Under the pieces are notes generated by a model. It ran no database searches. It was not told the DNA's origin and saw nothing but the letters and a program-made list of their open reading frames with translations. A stretch of DNA of 64,000 nt from an uncultured Shimia sp. (GTDB taxonomy: Bacteria > Pseudomonadota > Alphaproteobacteria > Rhodobacterales > Rhodobacteraceae). The stretch covers positions 207,201 to 271,200 of the forward strand of contig NZ_CANLRL010000004.1 in assembly GCF_947493595.1 (NCBI RefSeq), read 5' to 3'. Of the stretch, positions 15,535 through 23,628 are shown piece by piece. Each line of letters begins with the position of its first letter. The stretch's first letter is position 1. A program made the translations under genes and the position numbers.

Positions 15535-17283
15535 ATGAGTGATCGTTTTGAGGATTTGACGCACCTCGTTTATGAGGCGTCGTTGGACAATTCCCTGTGG
15601 CCCGAGCTGATCTCGGAATTGGCAGAGGAAGTGCACCGCGCGCGGGACAGCCGGTATTTGGAAAGCCCAGAGGCTATGGAAGCGGAGACGCGGGGACTGG
15701 AGAACCTGTCGCGGCATTTCCGGCGGGCGTTTAGCATATCGGAGCGTATGGTGGGGTTGCAGGAGCGGGAGGCCTATTTGTCCTCGGTGCTCAACAGCTT
15801 TGCCTTTGGCGTCGCGTTGCTCAATGAAGAGGGGCAGGTGGTGATGGCCAACCGGGCGCTCTATGACGTGTTGCCTATGCCGGCTTTGCAGGGGCAGGAC
15901 ATGCAGGTGTTTTTGCCCAAGAGCGGGGAAGACAGGCCGTTGCCACATTGTGCGCGGGAGGCCAATCGCACGGGGATTGCGTTGGAGTTCAAAAGCCGGG
16001 AGGACGGGGCGGTTGATTTGATGGTGCTGCCAAAAGAGGAGGCCGCGCGGATTGGCTTTCCCGCAATTGCGGCCAGTGTGGTGATCTCGTCGGGGCAGCA
16101 GAGCCATATGGGGGCGGCGCATATCGCCAAGAGACATGGTCTGACCCGGCGTGAAGCCGAGGTGTTGGGCCATGTGGCGCAGGCCCGCGAGCTACGTGAC
16201 ATTGGCTGGCGCATGGGGGTCTCCTATGAGAGTGTGCGCACCTACCTGAAGCGGGTTTATGAAAAAACCGGGACCAAGAGCCGTGCTGAGCTATCCGGGG
16301 TTTTGGCAAAATCCCCTTTGATGGCGGTGCGGGGCAATGACGGCGCGGAGCATACCCGCTTTCAAGTGCGCAATCGGATCACGCTGCGAGACGGGCGGCA
16401 GCATGAGTATTTCTGTCTCGGTCCAAAAGCGGGCGCGCCGGTGCTGGTGTTTGATGCGCTATCTGGTGTGACCATCGACGTGATTGGCTATCCCCAGCGG
16501 TGTTTTGACGTCCTGGAACAGATTGGTGTGCGGCTGATTTGCCCCTGTCGTCCCGGCAGCTTTTGGTCTGATCCATCTGACATGACCAGTTTGCGCGACT
16601 TTGCCGGGGATGTGCGAGAGCTGATGAACCATTTGCAGATCTCAAAAGCGGCTGTGTTGTCGGTGTCCTTTGGCAGCGGATCCGCTTTGGCAGTGACCCA
16701 TGAATTACAGGACAGGATCACCAAAGTGGTTTTGTCCTCCGCCTGTTATCCGTTTTACCGCCATGAGAATTGGCGGGAGTTGGATCAATTCTATCATATG
16801 TCTGCCATCTTGGGGCGGCATTGGCCCGGCATGTTGCGGCAGATCATTCCGTTTCTGGTGCGCTCCATCCTGCAAAACAAAGAGCGCTACTTTGACCGGT
16901 ACTGCAAACGCTCCCGCAGCGCAGATGACATTCGCATTCTGTCTTGCCCGGTGATCCGACGTCGCACCGCAGAGATGCTGGCCCTGCGCACGGCCTCTGG
17001 CATGGAGGGGATGGTGGAGGAGAACCTGCTTAACGCGCAGGGCTGGGACTTTGACCCGTCTGACATTCACACGCCGGTGGAGGTGTTTCAGGGGCCTGAT
17101 GACAATGTGGCCCCCATCCAGGGGGCGGAGCTGTTGGCGCAGCACTTACAAGACGCGCAGCTGACTGTTTTGTCGGGCAAGGGGCACTATCATCACATTG
17201 AAAACTGGCCCTGGTTGGCAGCGCGTGCCGCGGGCAAGGATATGGCCCCGGACAGTTTGCGCTATGACATTCCTGCGTTTTGA
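15535..17283 (+). CDS. LuxR-type regulator fused to an alpha/beta hydrolase domain
   Basis: A 582-aa one-component protein with three parts. Residues about 1-190 hold an N-terminal helical stretch (DNSLWPELISELAEE) and a PAS-like unit (LLNEEGQVVMANRALYDVLP). Residues about 198-265 are a LuxR/GerE helix-turn-helix (GLTRREAEVLGHVAQARELRDIG in pieces, then SYESVRTYLKRVYEKTG). Residues about 295-565 are an alpha/beta hydrolase. Its nucleophile elbow is SVSFGSG, so the first Gly is Ser, and the terminal GKGHYHHIE supplies the His. The start ATG has GAAG 8 bases upstream. It may couple ligand binding or hydrolysis to transcription. Confidence 0.85.
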   Translation: MSDRFEDLTHLVYEASLDNSLWPELISELAEEVHRARDSRYLESPEAMEAETRGLENLSRHFRRAFSISERMVGLQEREAYLSSVLNSFAFGVALLNEEGQVVMANRALYDVLPMPALQGQDMQVFLPKSGEDRPLPHCAREANRTGIALEFKSREDGAVDLMVLPKEEAARIGFPAIAASVVISSGQQSHMGAAHIAKRHGLTRREAEVLGHVAQARELRDIGWRMGVSYESVRTYLKRVYEKTGTKSRAELSGVLAKSPLMAVRGNDGAEHTRFQVRNRITLRDGRQHEYFCLGPKAGAPVLVFDALSGVTIDVIGYPQRCFDVLEQIGVRLICPCRPGSFWSDPSDMTSLRDFAGDVRELMNHLQISKAAVLSVSFGSGSALAVTHELQDRITKVVLSSACYPFYRHENWRELDQFYHMSAILGRHWPGMLRQIIPFLVRSILQNKERYFDRYCKRSRSADDIRILSCPVIRRRTAEMLALRTASGMEGMVEENLLNAQGWDFDPSDIHTPVEVFQGPDDNVAPIQGAELLAQHLQDAQLTVLSGKGHYHHIENWPWLAARAAGKDMAPDSLRYDIPAF

Positions 17284-17316
17284 CCAGATGGTAGGGAATA
17301 CCTGAAGATTGGTGGA

Positions 17317-17751
17317 ATGTCCCCAATTGGGGATAGGGAAATCCCCCCTGGAGTCGGTATTTTTAAACTCATTGAACAGGAATTTATTTATCGGGGGGCG
17401 CGGTTATTGTTTGCCTATGTTTTTGAGTTAATCCAGGCGCTCCCCAAACCTGTGTCAACGGCGTGTGGCGTGTTGGGGTTTTGCCTTTACCTGACCAACT
17501 ATACCCTCATCACCTTTCGCATTCTCAGCAGTCAGGACATCCCGTTTTTTGTCATCAATATTTTTGGTGCAGGGCTTGTTCTGGTGAGTCTGGTGCAGGA
17601 CTTTAATCTTGGGTCGTTTATGATTCAGGTGTTCTGGATCTGTCTTGGTGTGATTGCAATTGTGGTTCGAGTGAAGTCACGCGCAGCCTGGCGACGGGAG
17701 GTGCACAGAGCGCCTCTGTCTCCGGCTTTGGGGGCTCCCCATTCTCGCTAA
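17317..17751 (+). CDS. CBU_0592-like small membrane protein
   Basis: A 144-aa protein with about three membrane helices: [40 protein letters not shown] and [18 protein letters not shown]. This arrangement resembles CBU_0592 domain proteins, usually 80-100 aa; here there is an extra N-terminal amphipathic stretch and a charged tail. Function is unknown. GGTGGA precedes the ATG. It lies 33 bases after the LuxR/hydrolase gene in the same direction and ends before a hairpin terminator, so the two probably form one transcript. Confidence 0.65.
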   Translation: MSPIGDREIPPGVGIFKLIEQEFIYRGARLLFAYVFELIQALPKPVSTACGVLGFCLYLTNYTLITFRILSSQDIPFFVINIFGAGLVLVSLVQDFNLGSFMIQVFWICLGVIAIVVRVKSRAAWRREVHRAPLSPALGAPHSR

Positions 17752-17776
17752 AGCCGGAGCGTGCCGTATGAAGGCT

Positions 17777-17824
17777 GCCCCACGTTCTGGTTATTACACA
17801 CAGAGCGTGGGGCGTTTCCGTTTT
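17777..17824 (+). terminator. Terminator after the CBU_0592-like gene
   Basis: GCCCCACGTTCTG (17777-17789) pairs with CAGAGCGTGGGGC (17801-17813) over 13 positions, with one G-U pair and an 11-base loop. It is followed by GTTTCCGTTTT. It separates the regulator operon from anmK. Confidence 0.75.
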
Positions 17825-17911
17825 GGGCTGGCGATTTGGGGGGCTGATCCTTTAAGGTTTTGCCACCGCGTTTCGGCGCGGCATAGGTGGGCAAACCAAA
17901 AGGATAAGGCC

Positions 17912-19021
17912 ATGTTGAAGGGCCAGGGTGAGGCGGCGGTTGTGACCGCGCTGGGCGCGATGTCAGGCACGTCACTGGATGGCGTGGATGCGGCTGTGGT
18001 TGAGACCGATGGGCAGGTGATCCATGGGTTTGGGGCAACGGCCTATCGCGGCTATTCTGAAGCGGAGCAGGTAGTTCTTACGCAGGCGCTGGGCCAGTGG
18101 TCCGGGGCGGAGGCGGAAGCGGCAGCAGAGGTGATTGAAGCGGCCCATGCGGAGGTGCTGGGTGCGTTTGACGGTGTCGATCTGGTTGGCTTTCACGGGC
18201 AAACGTTGGCGCATGAGCCGCGTGGGCGTGGGACCTGTCAGGTGGGCGATGGGAAAGCCTTGGCCGAGGCGCTGGGCGTGCCGGTGGTTTGGGACTTCCG
18301 CTCTGCCGATGTGGAACTGGGTGGCGAGGGCGCGCCGCTGGCGCCGTTTTTCCATTTTGCCTGTGCCAAGTGGTTTGGCGCCTCTGAGCCGGTGGTGTTT
18401 TTGAACCTTGGCGGGGTGGGCAACATCACCTGGGTGGATCCGCGTAAGGCGGCACCTGAGGACGAGGGTGCGTTGCTGGCGTTTGACACCGGACCCGCCA
18501 ATGCGCCGCTGAACGACATGCTGCGGGCGCGTCGCGGTTTGGCCTTTGACGAAGGCGGCAAAGTGGCGGCGCAGGGTACTGTGGCCACAGGGGCGCTGGA
18601 GCTGTTTCTGCAGGAGGCGTATTTCTCAAGAATGCCGCCGAAGTCACTGGATCGAAACGATTTCCCCGAGATGATGGAGTTGGTGCGCGAGCTGTCGGAT
18701 GAAGACGCGGCCGCAACGATGACCGCGATGTGTGCTGCGGCGGTGGCGCAGGGCATGGGACATTGCTCCGAAGCGCCGAGCCGCGTGCTGGTCACGGGTG
18801 GCGGGCGGCACAATCCGGTGCTGATGGAGATGCTGCGGGTGTCGCTGGACTGTGCGGTGGTGCCTGTCGAAGAAGTTGGGCTGGATGGCGATATGCTGGA
18901 AGCGCAGGCCTTTGCCTATCTTGCCGTGCGCGTGGCGCGGGGTTTGCCAACAAGCTGCCCCAGCACCACGGGGGTGATGGCGCTTGTCGGCGGTGGCACG
19001 GTGAGTGAGCCGGAGAGCTAG
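17912..19021 (+). CDS. anmK: Anhydro-N-acetylmuramic acid kinase
   Basis: This 369-aa cytoplasmic kinase converts 1,6-anhydro-MurNAc, released during murein recycling, to MurNAc 6-phosphate. The ATP/sugar motif [16 protein letters not shown] is at about residue 17; [33 protein letters not shown] and VTGGGRHNP follow in family order. The ATG at 17912 has AAGGATAAGG upstream; the open frame before it crosses the previous terminator. In related genomes anmK commonly lies beside tyrS; here two genes separate them. Confidence 0.95.
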   Translation: MLKGQGEAAVVTALGAMSGTSLDGVDAAVVETDGQVIHGFGATAYRGYSEAEQVVLTQALGQWSGAEAEAAAEVIEAAHAEVLGAFDGVDLVGFHGQTLAHEPRGRGTCQVGDGKALAEALGVPVVWDFRSADVELGGEGAPLAPFFHFACAKWFGASEPVVFLNLGGVGNITWVDPRKAAPEDEGALLAFDTGPANAPLNDMLRARRGLAFDEGGKVAAQGTVATGALELFLQEAYFSRMPPKSLDRNDFPEMMELVRELSDEDAAATMTAMCAAAVAQGMGHCSEAPSRVLVTGGGRHNPVLMEMLRVSLDCAVVPVEEVGLDGDMLEAQAFAYLAVRVARGLPTSCPSTTGVMALVGGGTVSEPES

Positions 19022-19062
19022 GCGTTTAGGGCTGCGCCTGCCGAGGGGCAGGCTGGCGCAGA

Positions 19063-19078
19063 CCGACCTTTCGGTCGG
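19063..19078. repeat. Stable hairpin between convergent genes
   Basis: CCGACC-TTTC-GGTCGG is a perfect 6-bp stem with a tetraloop, preceded by a second imperfect dyad (CTGCGCC...GGCGCAG, 19032-19061). There is no T tract. It lies between the convergent anmK and cupin genes and may protect or end both messages. Confidence 0.5.
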
Positions 19079-19092
19079 GCGATGAGGTGGGC

Positions 19093-19518
19093 TTAGCGCG
19101 GGATGTCGAAACCCGGGGCAGCCAGTTCAAAACCTTCAAACTGAAACGCTGGGGAGACGGTGCAGCCGACCAGCGTCCACTCGCCAGTGCTGCGGGCGGC
19201 CTGCCAGTGGTCTTTGGGCACGATGTGTTGCGGGAACTGACCGGCTGCGAGGTCAGGACCAAGCACGTGGTCGGTGGCGGGGCCTTGGTCGGTTTCTGCA
19301 AGCGACAGGATCAGCGGTGCACCGGCGTAGTAGTGCCAGATTTCGGCGGCATCGACACGGTGCCAGTGCGAGGTTTCGCCTGCTTTCAACAGGAAATAGA
19401 TCGAGGTGCCTGCGGGGCGGGTGCCGTCTGCGCTTTCGGCAATCCAGGTCTGGCGGTAGTGGCCGCCTTCAGGGTGCGGGGCGAGGTTGAGGTGGGCGAT
19501 GATCTGATCTGCGGTCAT
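19093..19518 (-). CDS. Cupin superfamily protein (DUF985)
   Basis: A 141-aa double-stranded beta-helix protein. The diagnostic segments are LAPHPEGGHYRQTW near the N-terminus, SIYFLLKAGETSHWHRVDAAEIWHYY in pieces (metal-binding His pair in HWH and the later His), and FPQHIVPKDHWQAA plus TLVGCTVSPAFQFEGFEL at the end. The ATG at 19518 is the natural start; the longer frame is not supported. The family resembles RmlC-like and lyase/isomerase cupins, and its substrate is unknown. It is co-directional with the alpha/beta hydrolase upstream (70-base gap). Confidence 0.9.
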   Translation of the reverse strand: MTADQIIAHLNLAPHPEGGHYRQTWIAESADGTRPAGTSIYFLLKAGETSHWHRVDAAEIWHYYAGAPLILSLAETDQGPATDHVLGPDLAAGQFPQHIVPKDHWQAARSTGEWTLVGCTVSPAFQFEGFELAAPGFDIPR

Positions 19519-19588
19519 GGGCTGCGTCCGATGTCGTTGGTTGGCGACATAGGGGCAGCTTGGCGCAGGGGAGGCAAGCGAGAAGTTT

Positions 19589-20449
19589 TTAGCTGAGCCG
19601 GTCCAGGGCGGTGCGGGCAGCGGCGGCAACTTGTATGGGGGCTTCCAGGGGCAGCAGGTGGCCATAGTCTGGCAGGGACTGGAAGGTCATGTCCGGGCGG
19701 CTGTCGCGCAGGCTGCGGGCGATGGACGGATCCATGAAAAGCGAGGGTTTGCCGATGATGACCTCGGTGGGCACGGTCAGGCGTTTGAGGGTTGGCAGGA
19801 TCAGTGGTGGGGTGGCGTAAAGGTGCGCCTCCCAATTGCGCGGGTATTCCAGCTTGATGCCGGTGTCGTCGGGCACGGTGAGCGCCTCAATCAGACCGCG
19901 CAGGGTGGCGTCGTCAAAGCGGCGGTAGGCTTTGGAGGCGCGGTAGTAGGCAAACGCAGTCGCGAGGTCTGGCCAGTGGGTGGGGCCGCTGAGCACCTCG
20001 GCGGCGGGGCCTTTGGTTTGGCGCAGGCGATAGGGTAGCAGTTTGAGCAGCAGGCGGATGCGGCGGGTGACGCCGGAGGGCTCGATCAGTACGAGGCCTT
20101 TGAACAGGTCGGGGCGTTTCGCGGCGGCCATGGCGGTGGTGGCAGCGCCGATGGAGTGGCCCATCGCCAGAATCGGCGCGGTTTGGGTGGCCTCAATCCA
20201 TTCGATCATGTCATCAGCGAAAAGGTCCCATTCACGCCGGGGATTGGGCGGTGGGGCGTGTTGCCACAAGGGGCGCATCGCCAGCGCTTTGAGGTGGTAG
20301 CTGTCTCCAAGTGCAGAGAGGAACGGCGCGTAGCAGCGTGGGCCAAGCGCCGTGGCGTGATGGAAGACCACGGTTGGACCGGTGCCTTGGTTCTGCCACG
20401 CGGCAGCGGTGCCGCCGGAGAGATTGCTGTGGTGCCATGTCATCTGCAT
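19589..20449 (-). CDS. Alpha/beta hydrolase
   Basis: A 286-aa alpha/beta hydrolase. It has the VVFHHATALGPRCY oxyanion region, the nucleophile elbow GHSIGA (Ser about residue 98), a cap rich in Arg/Leu (RRIRLLLKLLPYRLR), the acid in GKPSLFMDPS and the His in DYGHLLPLEAP. The substrate is not predictable. Two in-frame ATG codons (1 and 3) are possible and neither has a strong ribosome-binding site. It is divergent from the NTF2-like gene at 20609 and precedes the DUF985 cupin gene on the same strand. Confidence 0.88.
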   Translation of the reverse strand: MQMTWHHSNLSGGTAAAWQNQGTGPTVVFHHATALGPRCYAPFLSALGDSYHLKALAMRPLWQHAPPPNPRREWDLFADDMIEWIEATQTAPILAMGHSIGAATTAMAAAKRPDLFKGLVLIEPSGVTRRIRLLLKLLPYRLRQTKGPAAEVLSGPTHWPDLATAFAYYRASKAYRRFDDATLRGLIEALTVPDDTGIKLEYPRNWEAHLYATPPLILPTLKRLTVPTEVIIGKPSLFMDPSIARSLRDSRPDMTFQSLPDYGHLLPLEAPIQVAAAARTALDRLS

Positions 20450-20608
20450 GCGCGCAAGCTAGTCGCGCCTAAGCTGTGCGCAAGGGTGACGTTGGGGACG
20501 GTGTTGGCGTGGATTTTCGCAAAAACCAACAATCAATGTCTTGAAACGATAGGTGCGCTCCTCCAAAAAGGCTCAAATTTGCTTCTAGTTAGAGAGAGGG
20601 ACTCTATC

Positions 20609-21082
20609 GTGGCCATCACTGAATCCGAACTGAGCGCAGCACGCGACGCCTGGGGCGCGGGCCTTGTGGCGATTTCCAAAGCCTATGAGGCGGGCGGAAT
20701 TGACGAGGCGCGACCTGTGGCCGAAGGGGTTCTGGACGCGGCTTATGGCTACAACCTGGGCCCTGTACTGTTTAAGCCAACGCTGGCAAGCGGCGATCAG
20801 ACCTTCCGCCCGACCAAAAAAGGCGCGCTGTCCTATTTTGTAGGCCATGACGAAGAATACCCGCTGGACGGTGGGTTTGCGCTTTTGGGATGGCGGAATG
20901 TCGAGATGGTTACCGCTGCAAGCTTCATCGAGGGTGATGTGGCGATGTGGCAAGGCATGGGCATTATGACCGACAAAGACGGCAAAGTCACCAAAGCCAA
21001 CAAGAGCTTTGGTTATAAGAAAGACGCCAATGGCGTTTTGCGGATTGTTCTGCACCACAGCTCGCTGCCGTATCAGCCATAA
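20609..21082 (+). CDS. NTF2/SnoaL-like fold protein
   Basis: A 157-aa soluble protein starting at GTG with GAGAGG about 9 bases upstream. The N-terminus is a helix (TESELSAARDAWGAGLVAIS), followed by strands ending with VTKANKSFGYKKDANGVLRIVLHHSSLPYQ. The final segment matches the SnoaL/CaMKII-association-like subgroup of NTF2 folds found in many marine bacteria, of unknown function. A longer open frame upstream runs back into the opposite gene and is not real. It is a single-gene unit with a strong terminator. Confidence 0.8.
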   Translation: MAITESELSAARDAWGAGLVAISKAYEAGGIDEARPVAEGVLDAAYGYNLGPVLFKPTLASGDQTFRPTKKGALSYFVGHDEEYPLDGGFALLGWRNVEMVTAASFIEGDVAMWQGMGIMTDKDGKVTKANKSFGYKKDANGVLRIVLHHSSLPYQP

Positions 21083-21100
21083 AAGTTGAGACATTCAGAG

Positions 21101-21131
21101 AAAAAGCCCCGCCATCATGCGGGGCTTTTTT
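21101..21131 (+). terminator. Rho-independent terminator after the NTF2-like gene
   Basis: AAAAAGCCCCGC and GCGGGGCTTTTT form a 12-bp stem around CATCAT, followed by T. It begins 18 bases after the stop codon. Confidence 0.93.
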
Positions 21132-21221
21132 GCTTGAGGGGACCAGTGATGCCAGACTTGCCTCGCCTCGGCATGTGGCGCATCGTGCGTTTGGCTTTCT
21201 AGGGTGACAGGCGGGGATGCG

Positions 21222-22106
21222 ATGCGGGTTTTCTTTACAGGTGGCAGTGGCAAAGCGGGCAAATGGGCCATTCGGCATTTGCAGGAACAGGGGCATTACG
21301 TGGTCAATGCGGATCGTGTGCCGTCTGGGTTGGATTGTTCCGAGCTGCTGATTGATCTCTGCGATGCGGGGCAAGTGATTGGCGCGATGTCGCAGTTCAC
21401 CGATTTTCACGAGTTGGATGCGGGTACGGGCGTGCCAACCTATGACGCGGTGGTGCATTTTGCGGCGGTCCCGCGGGTGATGATTGGCACCGATGGCGAG
21501 TGTTTTCGACAGAACACGTTGAGCACCTACAATGTGATCGAGGCGGCGGTGAAGCTGGGCATTCCCAAGGTGATCTTTGCCAGTTCAGAAACCACCTATG
21601 GCGTGTGTTTTGCGGATGGCGAGGTCAAACCCGCCTTTGTTCCGGTGGATGAGACCCATCCCACCGTGCCGCATGACAGCTACGCTATGTCCAAAGTCTG
21701 TAACGAGGCCACCGCGCGCAGCTTTCAGGCGCGCACTGGCTGCGATGTTTATGGGTTGCGGATCAACAATGTGATCGAGCCGCATGAATACGCCGAGATG
21801 TTCCCGGCCTTTGTCAAAGATCCCGCTCTGCGGCGGCGCAATATTTTTGCCTATATCGATGCGCGCGATTTGGGGCACATGGTGGATTGTTGCTTGAGAA
21901 CCGACGGGCTTGGCTATGAGGTGTTCAACGTGGCCAATGATGACAGTTCGGTTGGGATGCCCTCTGATCAGGTGATTGCGCGGTTCTATCAAGGGGTGGA
22001 GCTGCGTGGCGAGATGGGGGCTAACGAGACCTTTTATGCCAATGAGAAGGCCAAGGAGATGGTAGGCTTTGCGCCGAAGCATGGCTGGCGTGATCTGTTG
22101 GAGTGA
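21222..22106 (+). CDS. Extended SDR, NAD(P)-dependent epimerase/dehydratase family
   Basis: A 294-aa nucleotide-sugar-type extended SDR. The Rossmann motif is FFTGGSGKAGKWA at the N-terminus, the catalytic Ser region is FASSETTYG (about residue 123), and Tyr/Lys lie in DSYAMSKVCNE (about 151). HFAAVPRVM and YIDARDLGHMVDCCL fit UDP-glucose 4-epimerase-like relatives. The ATG at 21222 follows GGGGA; an upstream GTG is less good. No glycan or nucleotide-sugar genes are adjacent, so the substrate is open. Confidence 0.88.
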   Translation: MRVFFTGGSGKAGKWAIRHLQEQGHYVVNADRVPSGLDCSELLIDLCDAGQVIGAMSQFTDFHELDAGTGVPTYDAVVHFAAVPRVMIGTDGECFRQNTLSTYNVIEAAVKLGIPKVIFASSETTYGVCFADGEVKPAFVPVDETHPTVPHDSYAMSKVCNEATARSFQARTGCDVYGLRINNVIEPHEYAEMFPAFVKDPALRRRNIFAYIDARDLGHMVDCCLRTDGLGYEVFNVANDDSSVGMPSDQVIARFYQGVELRGEMGANETFYANEKAKEMVGFAPKHGWRDLLE

Positions 22107-22136
22107 GGTTTGGACCCGTGGTTCGGCCTACTCACA

Positions 22137-23066
22137 TCAAATCCCAGTCGTGGCGGGGCGATGCACCGCCACGCCGATCATCACCAACAAAACTCCCATT
22201 AGGTCGATCATGTTTGGGATTTGGCGAAGAACAAGAACGCCAATGACGGTTGCTGAAGCAGGCAGGAGGGCCAGTAGAAAGGCAAAGCTGGCGCGGGGCA
22301 GGCGGGACATGGCGAGTTGGTCACAGACATAGGGGATCACCGAGGAGCACAGACCAACACCGATGCCGGCCAGGACCAACATGGGCGCGCCGAAGGCCTC
22401 AAGCGCCTGAAAGAACCCAATGGGCATGACACAGAGAAAAGCGGCGGTCATGGCGGCGCCCAGGCGCTCGACACCGCCGGAAGCGCCCCCTTCGGAGACT
22501 TTGTGACCCAGGATGATGTAAAGCACAAACAATCCGCCATTCAGCAGCGCCCAGAACAGTCCCAGAAGGTCTGAGGTCAAGGCGGCATTCTGCGCTGTCA
22601 GCAGAGCGGGCACATCAATGAGCAAAGCCACGCCCACACTGGCCACGGCAAAGGCCAGGTAATTGCGGGCGGTGCGCAGGCTCCAAAGTGCGATGCCAAC
22701 GGTGCCAACAAACTCAATGGCGGCAACAAGCGCGATGGGCAGGCGCTCCAACGCCAGATAAAACGAACAATTCATCACCGCTAGGCAAGCACCAAGGGCC
22801 AGCAGCAAAGCGCGCTCGCGCGGCGGGGCGTTTTTGAAGGTGCGCCAGGGTTTTGTGAGGGGGGCAAAAAATAGGGCGGCGGAGGCGATGCGGAACCAGG
22901 CAACGCCCAGCACACCAACCACCGGGAACAGCAGCACAGCAAAGGCCGGTCCGAGGTAGTGGAACACAGCGGAGACAGTAAACCACGCCTGTGGGGGCAC
23001 GGTTTCTGACAGGCGGGACAGGTGGTCTGACGGGCCGGTCGCAGAGCTGGGGGCTTGATCTGACAT
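22137..23066 (-). CDS. EamA/DMT family transporter
   Basis: A 309-aa inner-membrane protein with ten predicted helices arranged as two EamA repeats, starting after a polar N-terminus (MSDQAPSSATG). WFTVSAVFHYLGPAFAVLLF, ALGACLAVMNCSFYLALERL and the second-repeat helices are clear. The family includes RhtA-like amino acid exporters and nucleotide-sugar or drug transporters. The divergent Lrp/AsnC regulator 53 bases away suggests an amino acid as the substrate or signal, as seen for other Lrp-controlled exporters. That is inference. Confidence 0.88.
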   Translation of the reverse strand: MSDQAPSSATGPSDHLSRLSETVPPQAWFTVSAVFHYLGPAFAVLLFPVVGVLGVAWFRIASAALFFAPLTKPWRTFKNAPPRERALLLALGACLAVMNCSFYLALERLPIALVAAIEFVGTVGIALWSLRTARNYLAFAVASVGVALLIDVPALLTAQNAALTSDLLGLFWALLNGGLFVLYIILGHKVSEGGASGGVERLGAAMTAAFLCVMPIGFFQALEAFGAPMLVLAGIGVGLCSSVIPYVCDQLAMSRLPRASFAFLLALLPASATVIGVLVLRQIPNMIDLMGVLLVMIGVAVHRPATTGI

Positions 23067-23119
23067 AGGATCACAATGCAAGCTGAATGGTGAAGTTGGT
23101 ATGGTGAGGTGGTGGCGAG

Positions 23120-23617
23120 ATGGCGGAAACTGCGATGGATGCAAAGGTGCAAGGTGAAAACGGCCTTCGATCTGAAGGTGGGGTGTTGGATCATGTTGAT
23201 GTGGCGATTCTGCGTGCCCTCAGCGCAGATGCACGGATTGCGCGGGCGGAGTTGGCCCGGCGTGTGGGCCTGTCAGCCCCCAGCGTGGCCGATCGGGTGC
23301 GGCGCCTGGAGGACGTGGGGATAATCACCGGCTACGCGGCGCAGATTAATCCGGCCAAACTTGGCTATGGGCTGACGGTTTTGATCCGGGCGCGTCCGAT
23401 GCCCGGCGAAATGGGCAATATGATTGCGGCCATTCAGGACACGCCACAGATTGTGGTTTGCGAGCGTGTGTCCGGCGAGGATTGTTTTGTGGCGCGGGCA
23501 CATGTGCGTGACGTGGCGGAGATGGAGGCGGTGATTGACCGGCTGGTGCCGTTTGGGGCGACCAATTCTTCGATCGTTCAGTCTTCGCCAGTGTCGGAGC
23601 GCTTGGTGGTGTTGTGA
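23120..23617 (+). CDS. Lrp/AsnC family transcriptional regulator
   Basis: A 165-aa regulator with an N-terminal helix-turn-helix (LDHVDVAILRALSADARI, then LARRVGLSAPSVADRVRRLED, residues about 23-70) and a C-terminal RAM effector-binding domain (about 85-155). The extra 22 residues at the N-terminus are polar and of low complexity; an internal start (VLDHVDV) is possible. Lrp proteins form octamers that sense amino acids. Divergence from the EamA transporter gene points to local control of that transporter. Confidence 0.93.
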   Translation: MAETAMDAKVQGENGLRSEGGVLDHVDVAILRALSADARIARAELARRVGLSAPSVADRVRRLEDVGIITGYAAQINPAKLGYGLTVLIRARPMPGEMGNMIAAIQDTPQIVVCERVSGEDCFVARAHVRDVAEMEAVIDRLVPFGATNSSIVQSSPVSERLVVL

Positions 23618-23628
23618 CTTGGCCTTGG

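Noticed and set aside
20156-20608. Long upstream extension of the NTF2-like frame
   Set aside because: It is antisense to the alpha/beta hydrolase gene; the GTG at 20609 has its own ribosome-binding site and begins the recognisable domain.
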